Shown: in pieces, positions 1-6,581 of the stretch
How positions within the stretch are numbered: the stretch's first letter is position 1
Layout of the letters: each line of letters starts with the position of its first letter
Source of the DNA: an uncultured Bacilli bacterium
GTDB lineage: Bacteria > Bacillota_I > Bacilli_A > RF39 > UBA660
Direction of reading: 5' to 3'
NCBI GenBank assembly: GCA_944327425.1
Contig: CALVHJ010000016.1
Location: 1 to 18,287, forward strand
Length of the DNA stretch: 18,287 bases
The notes under the pieces: model-generated
What the model was told of the DNA's origin: nothing
The model's database searches: none
What the model saw: the letters and a program-made list of their open reading frames with translations, nothing else
Translations under genes and position numbers: made by a program

Positions 1-7
1 ATACACT

Positions 8-39
8 TTGGGCCGAACTTTTTATATCATTTAGCCCAG
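8..39 (-). terminator. Weak hairpin downstream of the surface-protein gene
   Basis: On the minus strand, about 30 nt after the stop of the surface-protein gene, a CTGGGCT arm pairs with GGCCCAAA-side bases (TGGGCT/GGCCCA, one wobble) around an 18-nt loop. There is no U-tract, so a standard intrinsic terminator is doubtful. DGR targets sometimes have a hairpin just after the variable region, but those are usually tighter. A small TAACTGAC tandem repeat sits over the stop codon at 66-80. Confidence 0.2.
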
Positions 40-69
40 GTTCCACCGTACTTTTTTCAAAACTGTCAG

Positions 70-1794
70 TTAGTCAGTTAAAGTATATGGATTATTTCTA
101 CTTCCATCTCCACCAGATATAGAGATATTAGATTTTAGATAGATAGACGGACGAGCGCCATCGCCGTTATACGCGCCGTTGTAGTTCAAATAGCCGCCGT
201 TATTGACATTAAAGACGTTATGCGAGAAAGACGAGCTGGGAGTAAGTGTCCATTGATATGCACTATTAAATAGCCAATCGTTATTTCTACAATCACTAAA
301 ACTTGATTCATCCCAATTATATAACTCTTTTGCTAAACATGCTTCCCTGTCTGTTGTACTTCCTCCACTGGTCGCATATCCATAATCACTTGGATACATT
401 AATCCTACTTCTCCTACCCATTCTGTTGGTCTTTCTGTATACACTGTTGTCCCTCTTTCATATCCATACCAATGGCTTGCTAATCCATTACTTGCACTTG
501 TAAAATTCGCTGTTCCTCCTAATTTCCATGTTACAGTCTCTATCATTGTTTTGGCATTATTTGTTAAACCAGTATTGCTAAAATCACAGTTTGTTGTTGC
601 TCCGTTTGAACCACTTGGGCAAGTTCCGTTTGTTCGGTTCCAATATGCACCTTCATTTAACACTACCTGTAATGCACTATCACTCCAGTCATTAGAACCA
701 TAACTTGATGTTGATGATCCTGTTCCGCTTGGTTTATTATCCAATGAATAACCTCCGATACTCTTATCACGAATAATTTTAACCAACTCAGTTTCTGCTA
801 CTCCATGAGTGTTTTCATCAAATATTCCAATGATTCTCCATAATTCATCATTGAATAAGACATAATTATTTGGATCAGCCCCTATATATCTTAAGTTATT
901 ATCTACTGTTTCATCATAAGCTAAAGTTGTAGTGCTATTTTGATATGCTTCTTTTATTGCATCGACAAGTGTTGTTAATTTTATTTCTACTGGATTACTA
1001 CATATTACTTTACTTGTTCCATTTAGTCTTGTACATACCATTTGTTTATTTTCGTTACCTTGTAATTCTACGGTATATTGACCTCCTGATATATTTGCGC
1101 TGGTTGTTGGTTCACAAATATTATCGGTTGAAGTACAGTATGTAGCACTGGTTACATTACTACTTAGTGTTCCAGTCATCGTTTTTTCATTTAAACTAAA
1201 TTGTGCTTCTAATGTATCTACTATGGTAGTTTCTGGATTTGCTATGACATTGATTTTTGATGAATATACTTTATTTGCTGCCTGTTCTACTGTTGCATCA
1301 TAATCGATCCATAGTTTTAAGTGATAGGTTTTGGTAGTGTTTCCTGCTATTGTTCCCGTATATAAATTATGTGATATATAAGACCCATCTATATATGAAG
1401 TTGTAGTATTATTATCACTTAATATTGATATAACATTACCTACGGTATCACTTGATAGTGATACTTTAATGTAGTCTGCATCTAGTGTGTTTGATACTTG
1501 GTTTAAACTTTCGAGATTTATTTGATAGTTAGTTGCTGTACTACAAGTATTTTCAATAGTAAAGTCATAACTAGTAGTATTAAGTCCTTCAATATCAGTT
1601 ATTGGGAAGGTATTAGTTAGATTAATTGATGCTGATTCATTAGTTAGTCTAATACTTAAACATCCACTGTTAAATGTATTTGCTTGTTCTTGAGTACCAC
1701 CTGTACTTAAGAAAGCATAAGTCACTCCTACTACACTTACTATTACTAGTAATATTACTCCTACTAAGATTATTATTTTGGTATTCTTTTTCAT
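70..1794 (-). CDS. Membrane-anchored surface protein with GC-rich C-terminal variable-looking domain
   Basis: Predicted cell-surface protein of 574 aa. The start is ATG 1794 (MKKNTK...), because the ATG at 1803 abuts the GGG of the GTAAGGG ribosome-binding site, while 1794 lies 9 nt from it. Residues 6-27 are one hydrophobic segment followed by TYAFLSTGGT, the layout of TasA/CalY-like or signal-anchored proteins of gut Firmicutes. Residues about 35-190 look like a beta-rich domain. A second Thr/Ser/Cys-rich section runs to about 290. From about 300 comes a segment with YIGADPNNYVLFNDELWRI, common in surface proteins of these lineages. The C-terminus contains NVNNGGYLNYNG and ends in a GARPSIYLK motif, as in C-type-lectin/FGE-fold domains. 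The function is unknown; adhesion or ligand binding is inference. No neighbour clearly belongs with it. Its last 60 codons contain the compositional island described separately. Confidence 0.8.
   Translation of the reverse strand: MKKNTKIIILVGVILLVIVSVVGVTYAFLSTGGTQEQANTFNSGCLSIRLTNESASINLTNTFPITDIEGLNTTSYDFTIENTCSTATNYQINLESLNQVSNTLDADYIKVSLSSDTVGNVISILSDNNTTTSYIDGSYISHNLYTGTIAGNTTKTYHLKLWIDYDATVEQAANKVYSSKINVIANPETTIVDTLEAQFSLNEKTMTGTLSSNVTSATYCTSTDNICEPTTSANISGGQYTVELQGNENKQMVCTRLNGTSKVICSNPVEIKLTTLVDAIKEAYQNSTTTLAYDETVDNNLRYIGADPNNYVLFNDELWRIIGIFDENTHGVAETELVKIIRDKSIGGYSLDNKPSGTGSSTSSYGSNDWSDSALQVVLNEGAYWNRTNGTCPSGSNGATTNCDFSNTGLTNNAKTMIETVTWKLGGTANFTSASNGLASHWYGYERGTTVYTERPTEWVGEVGLMYPSDYGYATSGGSTTDREACLAKELYNWDESSFSDCRNNDWLFNSAYQWTLTPSSSFSHNVFNVNNGGYLNYNGAYNGDGARPSIYLKSNISISGGDGSRNNPYTLTD
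147..241 (-). other. GC-rich NNY-codon patch, candidate DGR variable region
   Basis: By hand count, 147-240 is 49 G/C of 94 (52%), while the flanking gene is visibly AT-rich. Read in frame, 22 of the 24 codons from His (cat) to Arg (cgt) before the Pro are NNC or NNT, and seven are Asn (AAC/AAT). It encodes HNVFNVNNGGYLNYNGAYNG and ends at GARP. Adenine-targeted mutagenesis of AAY codons in a DGR template gives this pattern, and GxRP typically closes the variable region. No reverse transcriptase or template repeat is in the window, so this would be a remote target or a recombined cassette. Confidence 0.45.
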
Positions 1795-1967
1795 AAACAT
1801 CATCCCTTACTTTTACACTATACTATATATTTACTTGCTTTTCATTAGCTTCGACAAAACATGCCAAAACTTCTAATTATTTACCCTCTTGTATTTTTCT
1901 ATGTTATATTTCTACTATACATTAATATTGAGAAAAAATCAATATTTTTGTTACAATTTTCGTATTT

Positions 1968-1996
1968 TTGTTAAATCTTTTTTCTTTTTCTATAAT
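1968..1996 (+). promoter_or_regulatory. Sigma-A-type promoter of the tandem-HTH gene
   Basis: TTGTTA at 1968-1973 and TATAAT at 1991-1996 are separated by 17 bp, 20 bp upstream of the ATG at 2016. The SD region is GGTGTGAT (2003-2010) rather than AGGAGG. It can pair with the AUCAC part of the 16S 3' tail. Confidence 0.75.
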
Positions 1997-2015
1997 AATG
2001 ATGGTGTGATAAATT

Positions 2016-2534
2016 ATGGAAAAAGAAACTAGAAATATAGCTGTTGTAGAAGATAGAGCAAGGAATATAAGAATACGAAAGGGATTAACTCAAAAAGAGT
2101 TTGGAGAAATACTTGGTATATCTAAAAGTTATGTATCGGATATTGAAAATGGATATACGGGTTTAAGTGTTGAACATATTAATATTATTTGTAATAATTA
2201 TAATGTTTCTTTTGATTATATGTTAGGTTTTAGTGAAAAAATAAATAGAAATATAATTAAAATAGATAAACTTGATTTAAAGCTTATGGGGGATCATTTA
2301 AAAGAAATAAGAAAAGAATTAGGTATTACGCAAGAAAAATTAGCTTCTAAACTAAATGTTAGTAGCCCTTTAGTTACCCACTATGAAAAAGGAATTCGTT
2401 TTATTAGAACGGCTGATTTAAAGGGAATATGTGAATTATCTGGATATAGTGCTGATTGGTATGTTGGTAAACTTGAATATAAACTAAAAATTAAACAACA
2501 AAAAAGATTAAACCCAAGGAGATTAAAAGTATGA
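2016..2534 (+). CDS. Transcriptional regulator with two XRE-type HTH domains
   Basis: DNA-binding regulator of 172 aa with two Cro/C1-type helix-turn-helix domains in one chain. HTH1 spans about residues 16-70 (IRKGLTQKEFGEILGISKSY) and HTH2 about 95-150 (IRKELGITQEKLASKLNVSS). Each has the TQxxLA/FG turn and a following recognition helix. No sensor or peptidase domain follows; the tail is basic (KIKQQKRLNPRRLK). One chain with two XRE domains could bind tandem half-sites without dimerising, or loop DNA; that is inference. It has its own promoter, faces away from the surface-protein gene and converges with the DUF1016 gene. It could control either flank, or itself. Targets cannot be read from the sequence. 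Confidence 0.85.
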   Translation: MEKETRNIAVVEDRARNIRIRKGLTQKEFGEILGISKSYVSDIENGYTGLSVEHINIICNNYNVSFDYMLGFSEKINRNIIKIDKLDLKLMGDHLKEIRKELGITQEKLASKLNVSSPLVTHYEKGIRFIRTADLKGICELSGYSADWYVGKLEYKLKIKQQKRLNPRRLKV

Positions 2535-2551
2535 TAGGGGTTTAATCTTTT
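2502..2551. terminator. Bidirectional terminator spanning two convergent stop codons
   Basis: A perfect 14-bp stem (2502-2515 with 2538-2551, AAAAGATTAAACCC pairing GGGTTTAATCTTTT) encloses a 22-nt loop. Plus-strand transcripts end in TTTT. Minus-strand transcripts have the stronger tract TTTTTTGTTGTTT. The arms encode the last residues of both convergent proteins. Confidence 0.8.
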
Positions 2552-3456
2552 AAATTATACGTTGTTATAAATATGTCTTTATTGGTGGTATATTCTAGTA
2601 TATATTCATCTTTCTTTTTTACTATTAATAAGCCAATAGTATTATTATGATTTTTCTTTTTTAAATGTTTATCAACTAGATAAACATAAAAATCTAATTG
2701 GCCTATATCTTTAGGAAGTGCTTCTCTTGTTTTAACTTCAACTACGACAAATGCATTTAATTCATAATTAAAAAATAATAAATCTATTTTAAAGGTATGA
2801 TTATTCTCTTTTATTTTGTATTCATGACCGGCTAGAGTAAAACCCATACCTAGTTCTAAAAATTTATTTTCTAACATGTTAATAATATATTTATGTAATA
2901 CTTTTTCATCTAAATTGTTTATTTTCTTGTTTGTTTTAATTAATATAGGATCTTTTATCATATCTTCTATTGTTAAAGATGTATTATCATTTATTAATTT
3001 AATATTTTCTTTATCAGCATAAGATAGGCGTTCATATGCTTTACTTTTAATTAATTCTCTTAACTCTCTTACAGATAAACTATTTAATATTGCTTGATTA
3101 ATATAGTATGTTCGCTCATTTTCGCTTTTAATAAATAAAAGATTTTTCAAATAACTATAGCTTAATTGTGTCCACGCTGTAGACACAATTGGGAATACTT
3201 CATATAATTTTCGATAGAACATCAGGCTTCTTTTCGAATAGCTTTTACCATACATTCTTTCTAAATTAATTGACCACTTCTTAATTAAATTATCACCATA
3301 CTTAGCCCTTTTAGTACCACCTTGGGCTTCTATTAATAATCGTCCAATATGCCAGTTCATTAGAAGTTTTTCACTATTATCCTGCAGAGCACGTACTTTA
3401 TGATTTATCTCATAATTTTCAATTAAACTTTTTATCTCTAAATAATATTTATCCAT
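2542..3456 (-). CDS. YhcG/DUF1016-type PD-(D/E)XK nuclease-fold protein
   Basis: 304 aa. The start is ATG 3456, preceded by a perfect AGGAGG (3463-3468) 6 nt away; a TTG 18 nt upstream would place the SD inside the gene. The N-terminal half (about 10-150) matches the DUF1016 N-terminal pattern (WHIGRLLIEAQ, YGDNLIKKWS, YSKRSLMFYRKLY). The C-terminal half (about 165-300) is the PDDEXK nuclease fold with D225 (FKIDLLF), E240-V-K242 (VVEVK) and Q253 (GQLDFY), so the catalytic residues look intact. The family is common in defence islands and beside restriction-modification or toxin-antitoxin genes, with poorly established function. DNA cleavage in defence or mobile-element biology is inferred. 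It has no methylase or specificity partner here. Its strong SD contrasts with weak SDs nearby, which fits transfer. Confidence 0.88.
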   Translation of the reverse strand: MDKYYLEIKSLIENYEINHKVRALQDNSEKLLMNWHIGRLLIEAQGGTKRAKYGDNLIKKWSINLERMYGKSYSKRSLMFYRKLYEVFPIVSTAWTQLSYSYLKNLLFIKSENERTYYINQAILNSLSVRELRELIKSKAYERLSYADKENIKLINDNTSLTIEDMIKDPILIKTNKKINNLDEKVLHKYIINMLENKFLELGMGFTLAGHEYKIKENNHTFKIDLLFFNYELNAFVVVEVKTREALPKDIGQLDFYVYLVDKHLKKKNHNNTIGLLIVKKKDEYILEYTTNKDIFITTYNLKD

Positions 3457-3503
3457 TTGTAACCTCCTGAACAACTAGCTTATGTCATAAATCACTTAAT
3501 AAG

Positions 3504-3532
3504 TAAATATTGCTAAATCAAGATGGCCACAA
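3504..3532 (-). promoter_or_regulatory. Possible promoter of the DUF1016 gene
   Basis: On the minus strand, TTGTGG (3527-3532) and TATTTA (3504-3509) are 17 bp apart, about 48 bp upstream of the start at 3456. Both hexamers are imperfect. The rest of the 226-bp gap holds the terminator at 3619-3653 and AT-rich sequence. Confidence 0.35.
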
Positions 3533-3618
3533 ATTTTTTTGTTTGCGACAAAATCTCTTAAAATGAGTGTAAAGTAATTATTCTTATATAACAATTATCT
3601 TGGTGAATCTGAAATGAA

Positions 3619-3653
3619 AATACCGGAAAATTTTTTAATTTTCTTCCGGTATT
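3619..3653 (-). terminator. Terminator of the ATPase/TOPRIM operon, with a third copy of one arm
   Basis: AATACCGGAA pairs with TTCCGGTATT (10 bp, 3644-3653 with 3619-3628). The AT-rich interior can extend the stem, and TTTTCATTT follows on the minus strand. The 5' arm sequence is repeated exactly at 3674-3683, overlapping the TOPRIM gene stop codon, so two alternative pairings with the single 3' arm are possible. Confidence 0.65.
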
Positions 3654-3682
3654 GTATCAATAGTGGAAAAAAGTTCCGGTAT

Positions 3683-4414
3683 TTATATGAGTATTTCTAA
3701 ATCATAAAGTATATAACTAACTAGTGATAAGGCTTGATATTTGTGATAGTCTTTAAAATATTCTTCTTCTTTATTAAAAACCTTAATATTTGACTCTGGA
3801 TATTTAAATTCATTAATTTGGTAGTTTTTTAAAGAAGTAATCATATTGTTATATGCTGTTAAAAGAGTTGTTTCATTGATGTGTTTTAATTTGATTTTTT
3901 TATTCTTTAATGCACTTTTTGCTTCTTTTGCGCTTACAAATTCTTTAGTATGAAGTCTTTTATCATAATTTGATAATTCATAAACTTCTATACAAGGATA
4001 ACTTAATATTAATTTGCCATTTACTATATCATCATCTAGAGTCTCTAATAATTCTTTTACCACTTTTGTTTTATTAGAATCTTGATCGCGATCCCACACA
4101 TAATATATTTTGGCATATTTAATATTTCTGTTTAATTCTTTCAACAAGGTATTTCTGATTTTACTTAAATAATCATCTTTGTTAATTGAACTTATATTGG
4201 AATTACTTGTGTTAGCAACAATAATCTCTGAATTGTTATCTTTACTTATGTAAGATTCTTTTATTAATCCATCTTTACCTAAAGAAACATAATTGTATCC
4301 TAAAATTTTATTAAAAATATGCTTTAATATTTGAAATTCTTTAACTTCTCCTTCCACAATAAAAATGACTGTACCAACATTTTTATTTTTATTTATCATA
4401 TTTTGGTAAGCCAT
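3683..4414 (-). CDS. RloB-like/AbiLii-type TOPRIM protein
   Basis: 243 aa. The start is ATG 4414, because GGAG at 4421-4424 lies 6 nt before it; the ATG at 4426 would have that SD as its own second codon. The N-terminus VIFIVEGEVKEFQILK (E21, E23) and YYVWDRDQDSN (D108, D110, D112) are the glutamate and DxD motifs of a TOPRIM metal site. SYPCIEVYELSNYD resembles the NPCFELWLLLHF motif of RloB/AbiLii proteins. TOPRIM proteins paired with ABC-type ATPases act as nuclease effectors in anti-phage systems (AbiL, PARIS AriB, OLD-related). It overlaps the ATPase gene by 26 bp, implying coupled translation and a complex. An RNA or DNA nuclease activated by its ATPase partner is the likely role. The C-terminal third is unassigned. 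Confidence 0.72.
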   Translation of the reverse strand: MAYQNMINKNKNVGTVIFIVEGEVKEFQILKHIFNKILGYNYVSLGKDGLIKESYISKDNNSEIIVANTSNSNISSINKDDYLSKIRNTLLKELNRNIKYAKIYYVWDRDQDSNKTKVVKELLETLDDDIVNGKLILSYPCIEVYELSNYDKRLHTKEFVSAKEAKSALKNKKIKLKHINETTLLTAYNNMITSLKNYQINEFKYPESNIKVFNKEEEYFKDYHKYQALSLVSYILYDLEILI

Positions 4415-5522
4415 TAAAAACTCCATTTAAATATAGTTTTTCAAAGTTCTGATAATCTTTGGGAAGTAAATCAGAAAATCTGGTTATTTGTGTTCCTTTT
4501 TTAACATCAAAGCTGAAGGAAAACATTTGGTCTGGTCTTAGTAAATATGTGTCTAGAAGATTTGTTGAATGAGATACAATGAATATCTGCGATTCTTTAG
4601 AATTTACAAAGAAATATTTTAATAGAGCTTCTTCTAGGCTGTTATGTAGACCACTAGAAAATTCATCAATAATTAAAATACAATTTGTTTTTACTGCATA
4701 TTTTAAAGGAGTAATTACATTTAATAAGCATTTGTTTCCCGTTGATTCTAAATTAATTGGTATTGTTACATTGGTGCCTTTTTTTCTTAATCCTATCATG
4801 TTATTTTCACTAATTATTTTGTTATTTTCATTATTAAAATTCTTATCATAAACTACTTCACTATTATAATTTAAATTATCTAAAAAGGAATTTATTTCTT
4901 TTGTTCCAAACTTTTCTATGTGACTCTCTAATACTTGTTCGGTTAAATTTGAAACATTATATACTCTTGTTTTGCCAGTTAGACAATTCACATAAATAGA
5001 ATTACTTAAATACTCGAACCATTTTATTAGAGTAGGTTCGTTATCTAAGTTTGTTTTGTAATATTCTTGCTTTAATAAAGATAAATTACTGCTTATAGCA
5101 ACTTCTCTTTTTTCAGCGATGGTAATAATTCCTTTTTCTTTTTGTCTATCAATAACTAAAGAGCTATCTAAATACAACTTTTCAATGGTTATTTCTTTAC
5201 CGGAAAACTCAATATAATACTTTATTTCTTTATTATCTACTTGAAAGGTAAAAGTTAAACTAAAAGTGTTACCCTTGGTATAAAAAGATTTTAAATCAGA
5301 TATATTTATAGAATTGTTTCCAAGTAAAATATCTAGTAATAAAGTAATAGCTTTTAAAACTTGGGTTTTACCTGAACCATTTTCACCGACAAATAATGCC
5401 CCTTTTAAGACATTGTTGGCAACATTTGTTTTTTCAAGAGTTTGATACTCGGTTTTTCTGAAATCAAAAGTAGTTTCATTTATAAAAGTTGTATAGTCTT
5501 TTAGGGTAATGCTTGTAAGCAT
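4389..5522 (-). CDS. ABC-type AAA (AAA_15/21) ATPase, defence-system sensor subunit
   Basis: 377 aa. The start is ATG 5522 with AAGGAG nearby. An SMC/OLD-like ATPase: Walker A GENGSGKT (46-53), a signature-like NLESTGNK (about 257-264), Walker B CILIIDE (281-287), a D-loop-like SSGLH and the switch histidine in IVSHS (H318). The region between Walker A and the signature is a beta-rich insertion followed by helices, as in AbiLi/RloA and AriA-type proteins, not a long coiled coil. Paired with the overlapping TOPRIM gene, it fits two-gene abortive-infection modules in which the ATPase senses a phage component and releases or activates the nuclease. What it senses cannot be read. A lone recombination ATPase is less likely given the partner. 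Confidence 0.8.
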   Translation of the reverse strand: MLTSITLKDYTTFINETTFDFRKTEYQTLEKTNVANNVLKGALFVGENGSGKTQVLKAITLLLDILLGNNSINISDLKSFYTKGNTFSLTFTFQVDNKEIKYYIEFSGKEITIEKLYLDSSLVIDRQKEKGIITIAEKREVAISSNLSLLKQEYYKTNLDNEPTLIKWFEYLSNSIYVNCLTGKTRVYNVSNLTEQVLESHIEKFGTKEINSFLDNLNYNSEVVYDKNFNNENNKIISENNMIGLRKKGTNVTIPINLESTGNKCLLNVITPLKYAVKTNCILIIDEFSSGLHNSLEEALLKYFFVNSKESQIFIVSHSTNLLDTYLLRPDQMFSFSFDVKKGTQITRFSDLLPKDYQNFEKLYLNGVFNGLPKYDK

Positions 5523-5559
5523 ATTTATTCTCCTTTCCGTTTTTGGAAGTGGTTTTTCT

Positions 5560-5588
5560 ATTATAATTTATCAACCTTATTTTGTCAA
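5560..5588 (-). promoter_or_regulatory. Consensus promoter of the ATPase/TOPRIM operon, overlapping the gap stop
   Basis: On the minus strand, TTGACA (5583-5588) and TATAAT (5560-5565) are separated by exactly 17 bp: a perfect sigma-A consensus. The -35 lies inside the last codons of gap. No terminator is visible between gap and the ATPase gene, so gap transcripts may also read into the operon. Confidence 0.85.
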
Positions 5589-6581
5589 TTTAAACATCGC
5601 TTTGGAGGTTCTAAGCATCTGACAAGTATAGCCGTATTCATTGTCATACCAAGCAGTTACTTTGACTAAGTTACCATTTGTACTCGTTAGCATTCCATCG
5701 ACTAAGGCTCCTAAGTGTTTCCCTATAATATCACTGGATACGATAGGGTCATATGTGATTTTGATAGTATCACTGGCATTTTCTTCAAATAAATGGTTTA
5801 TTTCATCGACGGAAGTTGCTCTTTTAGGGATAAACGTTAATTCAACTAAAGAGCCATCTGTTACTGGTACACGATAAGCAAGACCTTCTAATAAACCATT
5901 TAATTCTGGTATTACTTTACCTATTGCAGAAGCTGCTCCAGTAGATGTTGGTACAATGTTGGCAGCACACGCCCGACCACGACGAGAATTTATTCCTTTT
6001 TTATGAGCTACATCAAGAGTTACTTGATCATTGGTATAGGCATGAATTGTACTCATATAGCCACTTAAAATACCTATGTTATCATTTAATACTTTGGCAA
6101 CTGGGGCTAGGCAGTTGGTGGTACAAGAAGCAGCGGAAACAACAGTTTCACTGCCATCTAGAATATGTTCATTAACACCATAAACTACGGTCTTAACATT
6201 GTCTGATTTAGATGGGGCAGATATAAGCACTTTTTTAGCTCCGGCTTTTATATGCTTATAGGCATCTTCATACTTGGTAAATTTCCCAGTGCACTCTAGT
6301 ACTAAATCAATATTTAGATCACCCCATGGTAAGTTAGTTGGATCAGTTTCATTAAATACTTTGATTCTTTTAATGTTATTTACAACTATTTCACCCTCTT
6401 CAGCTTTAATTAAATCTTCATGAAAAGAACGATGAGTGGTATCATATTTAGCTAAATAGGCTAAATCAGAAGAATTGCCCAAATCATTAATTGCTACTAT
6501 GTCAAAATCAGTTGTAGTTATTATTCTTCTAAATGCTAGTCTACCAATTCTCCCAAAACCATTAATTGCTACTCTAATCAT
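5577..6581 (-). CDS. gap: NAD-dependent glyceraldehyde-3-phosphate dehydrogenase
   Basis: 334 aa, full length for type I GAPDH. It oxidises and phosphorylates glyceraldehyde 3-phosphate to 1,3-bisphosphoglycerate in glycolysis, in the cytoplasm. The Rossmann motif is INGFGRIGR (6-14). Asp33 in AINDLG favours NAD over NADP. The catalytic cysteine is C153 in ASCTTNC and the catalytic histidine H180 in TIHAYTNDQ. NIVPTSTGAA and WYDNEYGY are also present. ECTG replaces the usual ESTG near residue 97. The start overlaps the kinase gene by 8 bp, and its SD (GGAGG) lies inside the kinase gene, so the two are cotranscribed and probably coupled. The gene normally sits with pgk or tpi; neither is here. 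Confidence 0.97.
   Translation of the reverse strand: MIRVAINGFGRIGRLAFRRIITTTDFDIVAINDLGNSSDLAYLAKYDTTHRSFHEDLIKAEEGEIVVNNIKRIKVFNETDPTNLPWGDLNIDLVLECTGKFTKYEDAYKHIKAGAKKVLISAPSKSDNVKTVVYGVNEHILDGSETVVSAASCTTNCLAPVAKVLNDNIGILSGYMSTIHAYTNDQVTLDVAHKKGINSRRGRACAANIVPTSTGAASAIGKVIPELNGLLEGLAYRVPVTDGSLVELTFIPKRATSVDEINHLFEENASDTIKITYDPIVSSDIIGKHLGALVDGMLTSTNGNLVKVTAWYDNEYGYTCQMLRTSKAMFKLTK

Noticed and set aside
1..69. GGTGGAACC on the minus strand, reminiscent of a T-box antiterminator
   Set aside because: It lies downstream of a gene, without the specifier stem or terminator pair, and the core does not match.
303..1145. Plus-strand ORFs inside the surface-protein gene
   Set aside because: Hydrophobic, SD-less shadows of the minus-strand reading frame.
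70..1794. Search for a DGR reverse transcriptase or template repeat within the window
   Set aside because: No YxDD-type RT and no second GC-rich copy of the patch were seen; the DGR idea therefore stays a remote-target hypothesis.
1847..1860. TTTTGTCGAAG on the minus strand, resembling a Spo0A box
   Set aside because: A 7-bp core match is expected by chance in a window this size, and no sporulation gene is present.
4579..6175. Plus-strand ORFs of 76-90 codons opposite the ATPase and gap genes
   Set aside because: They lie opposite conserved coding sequence and have no family features.
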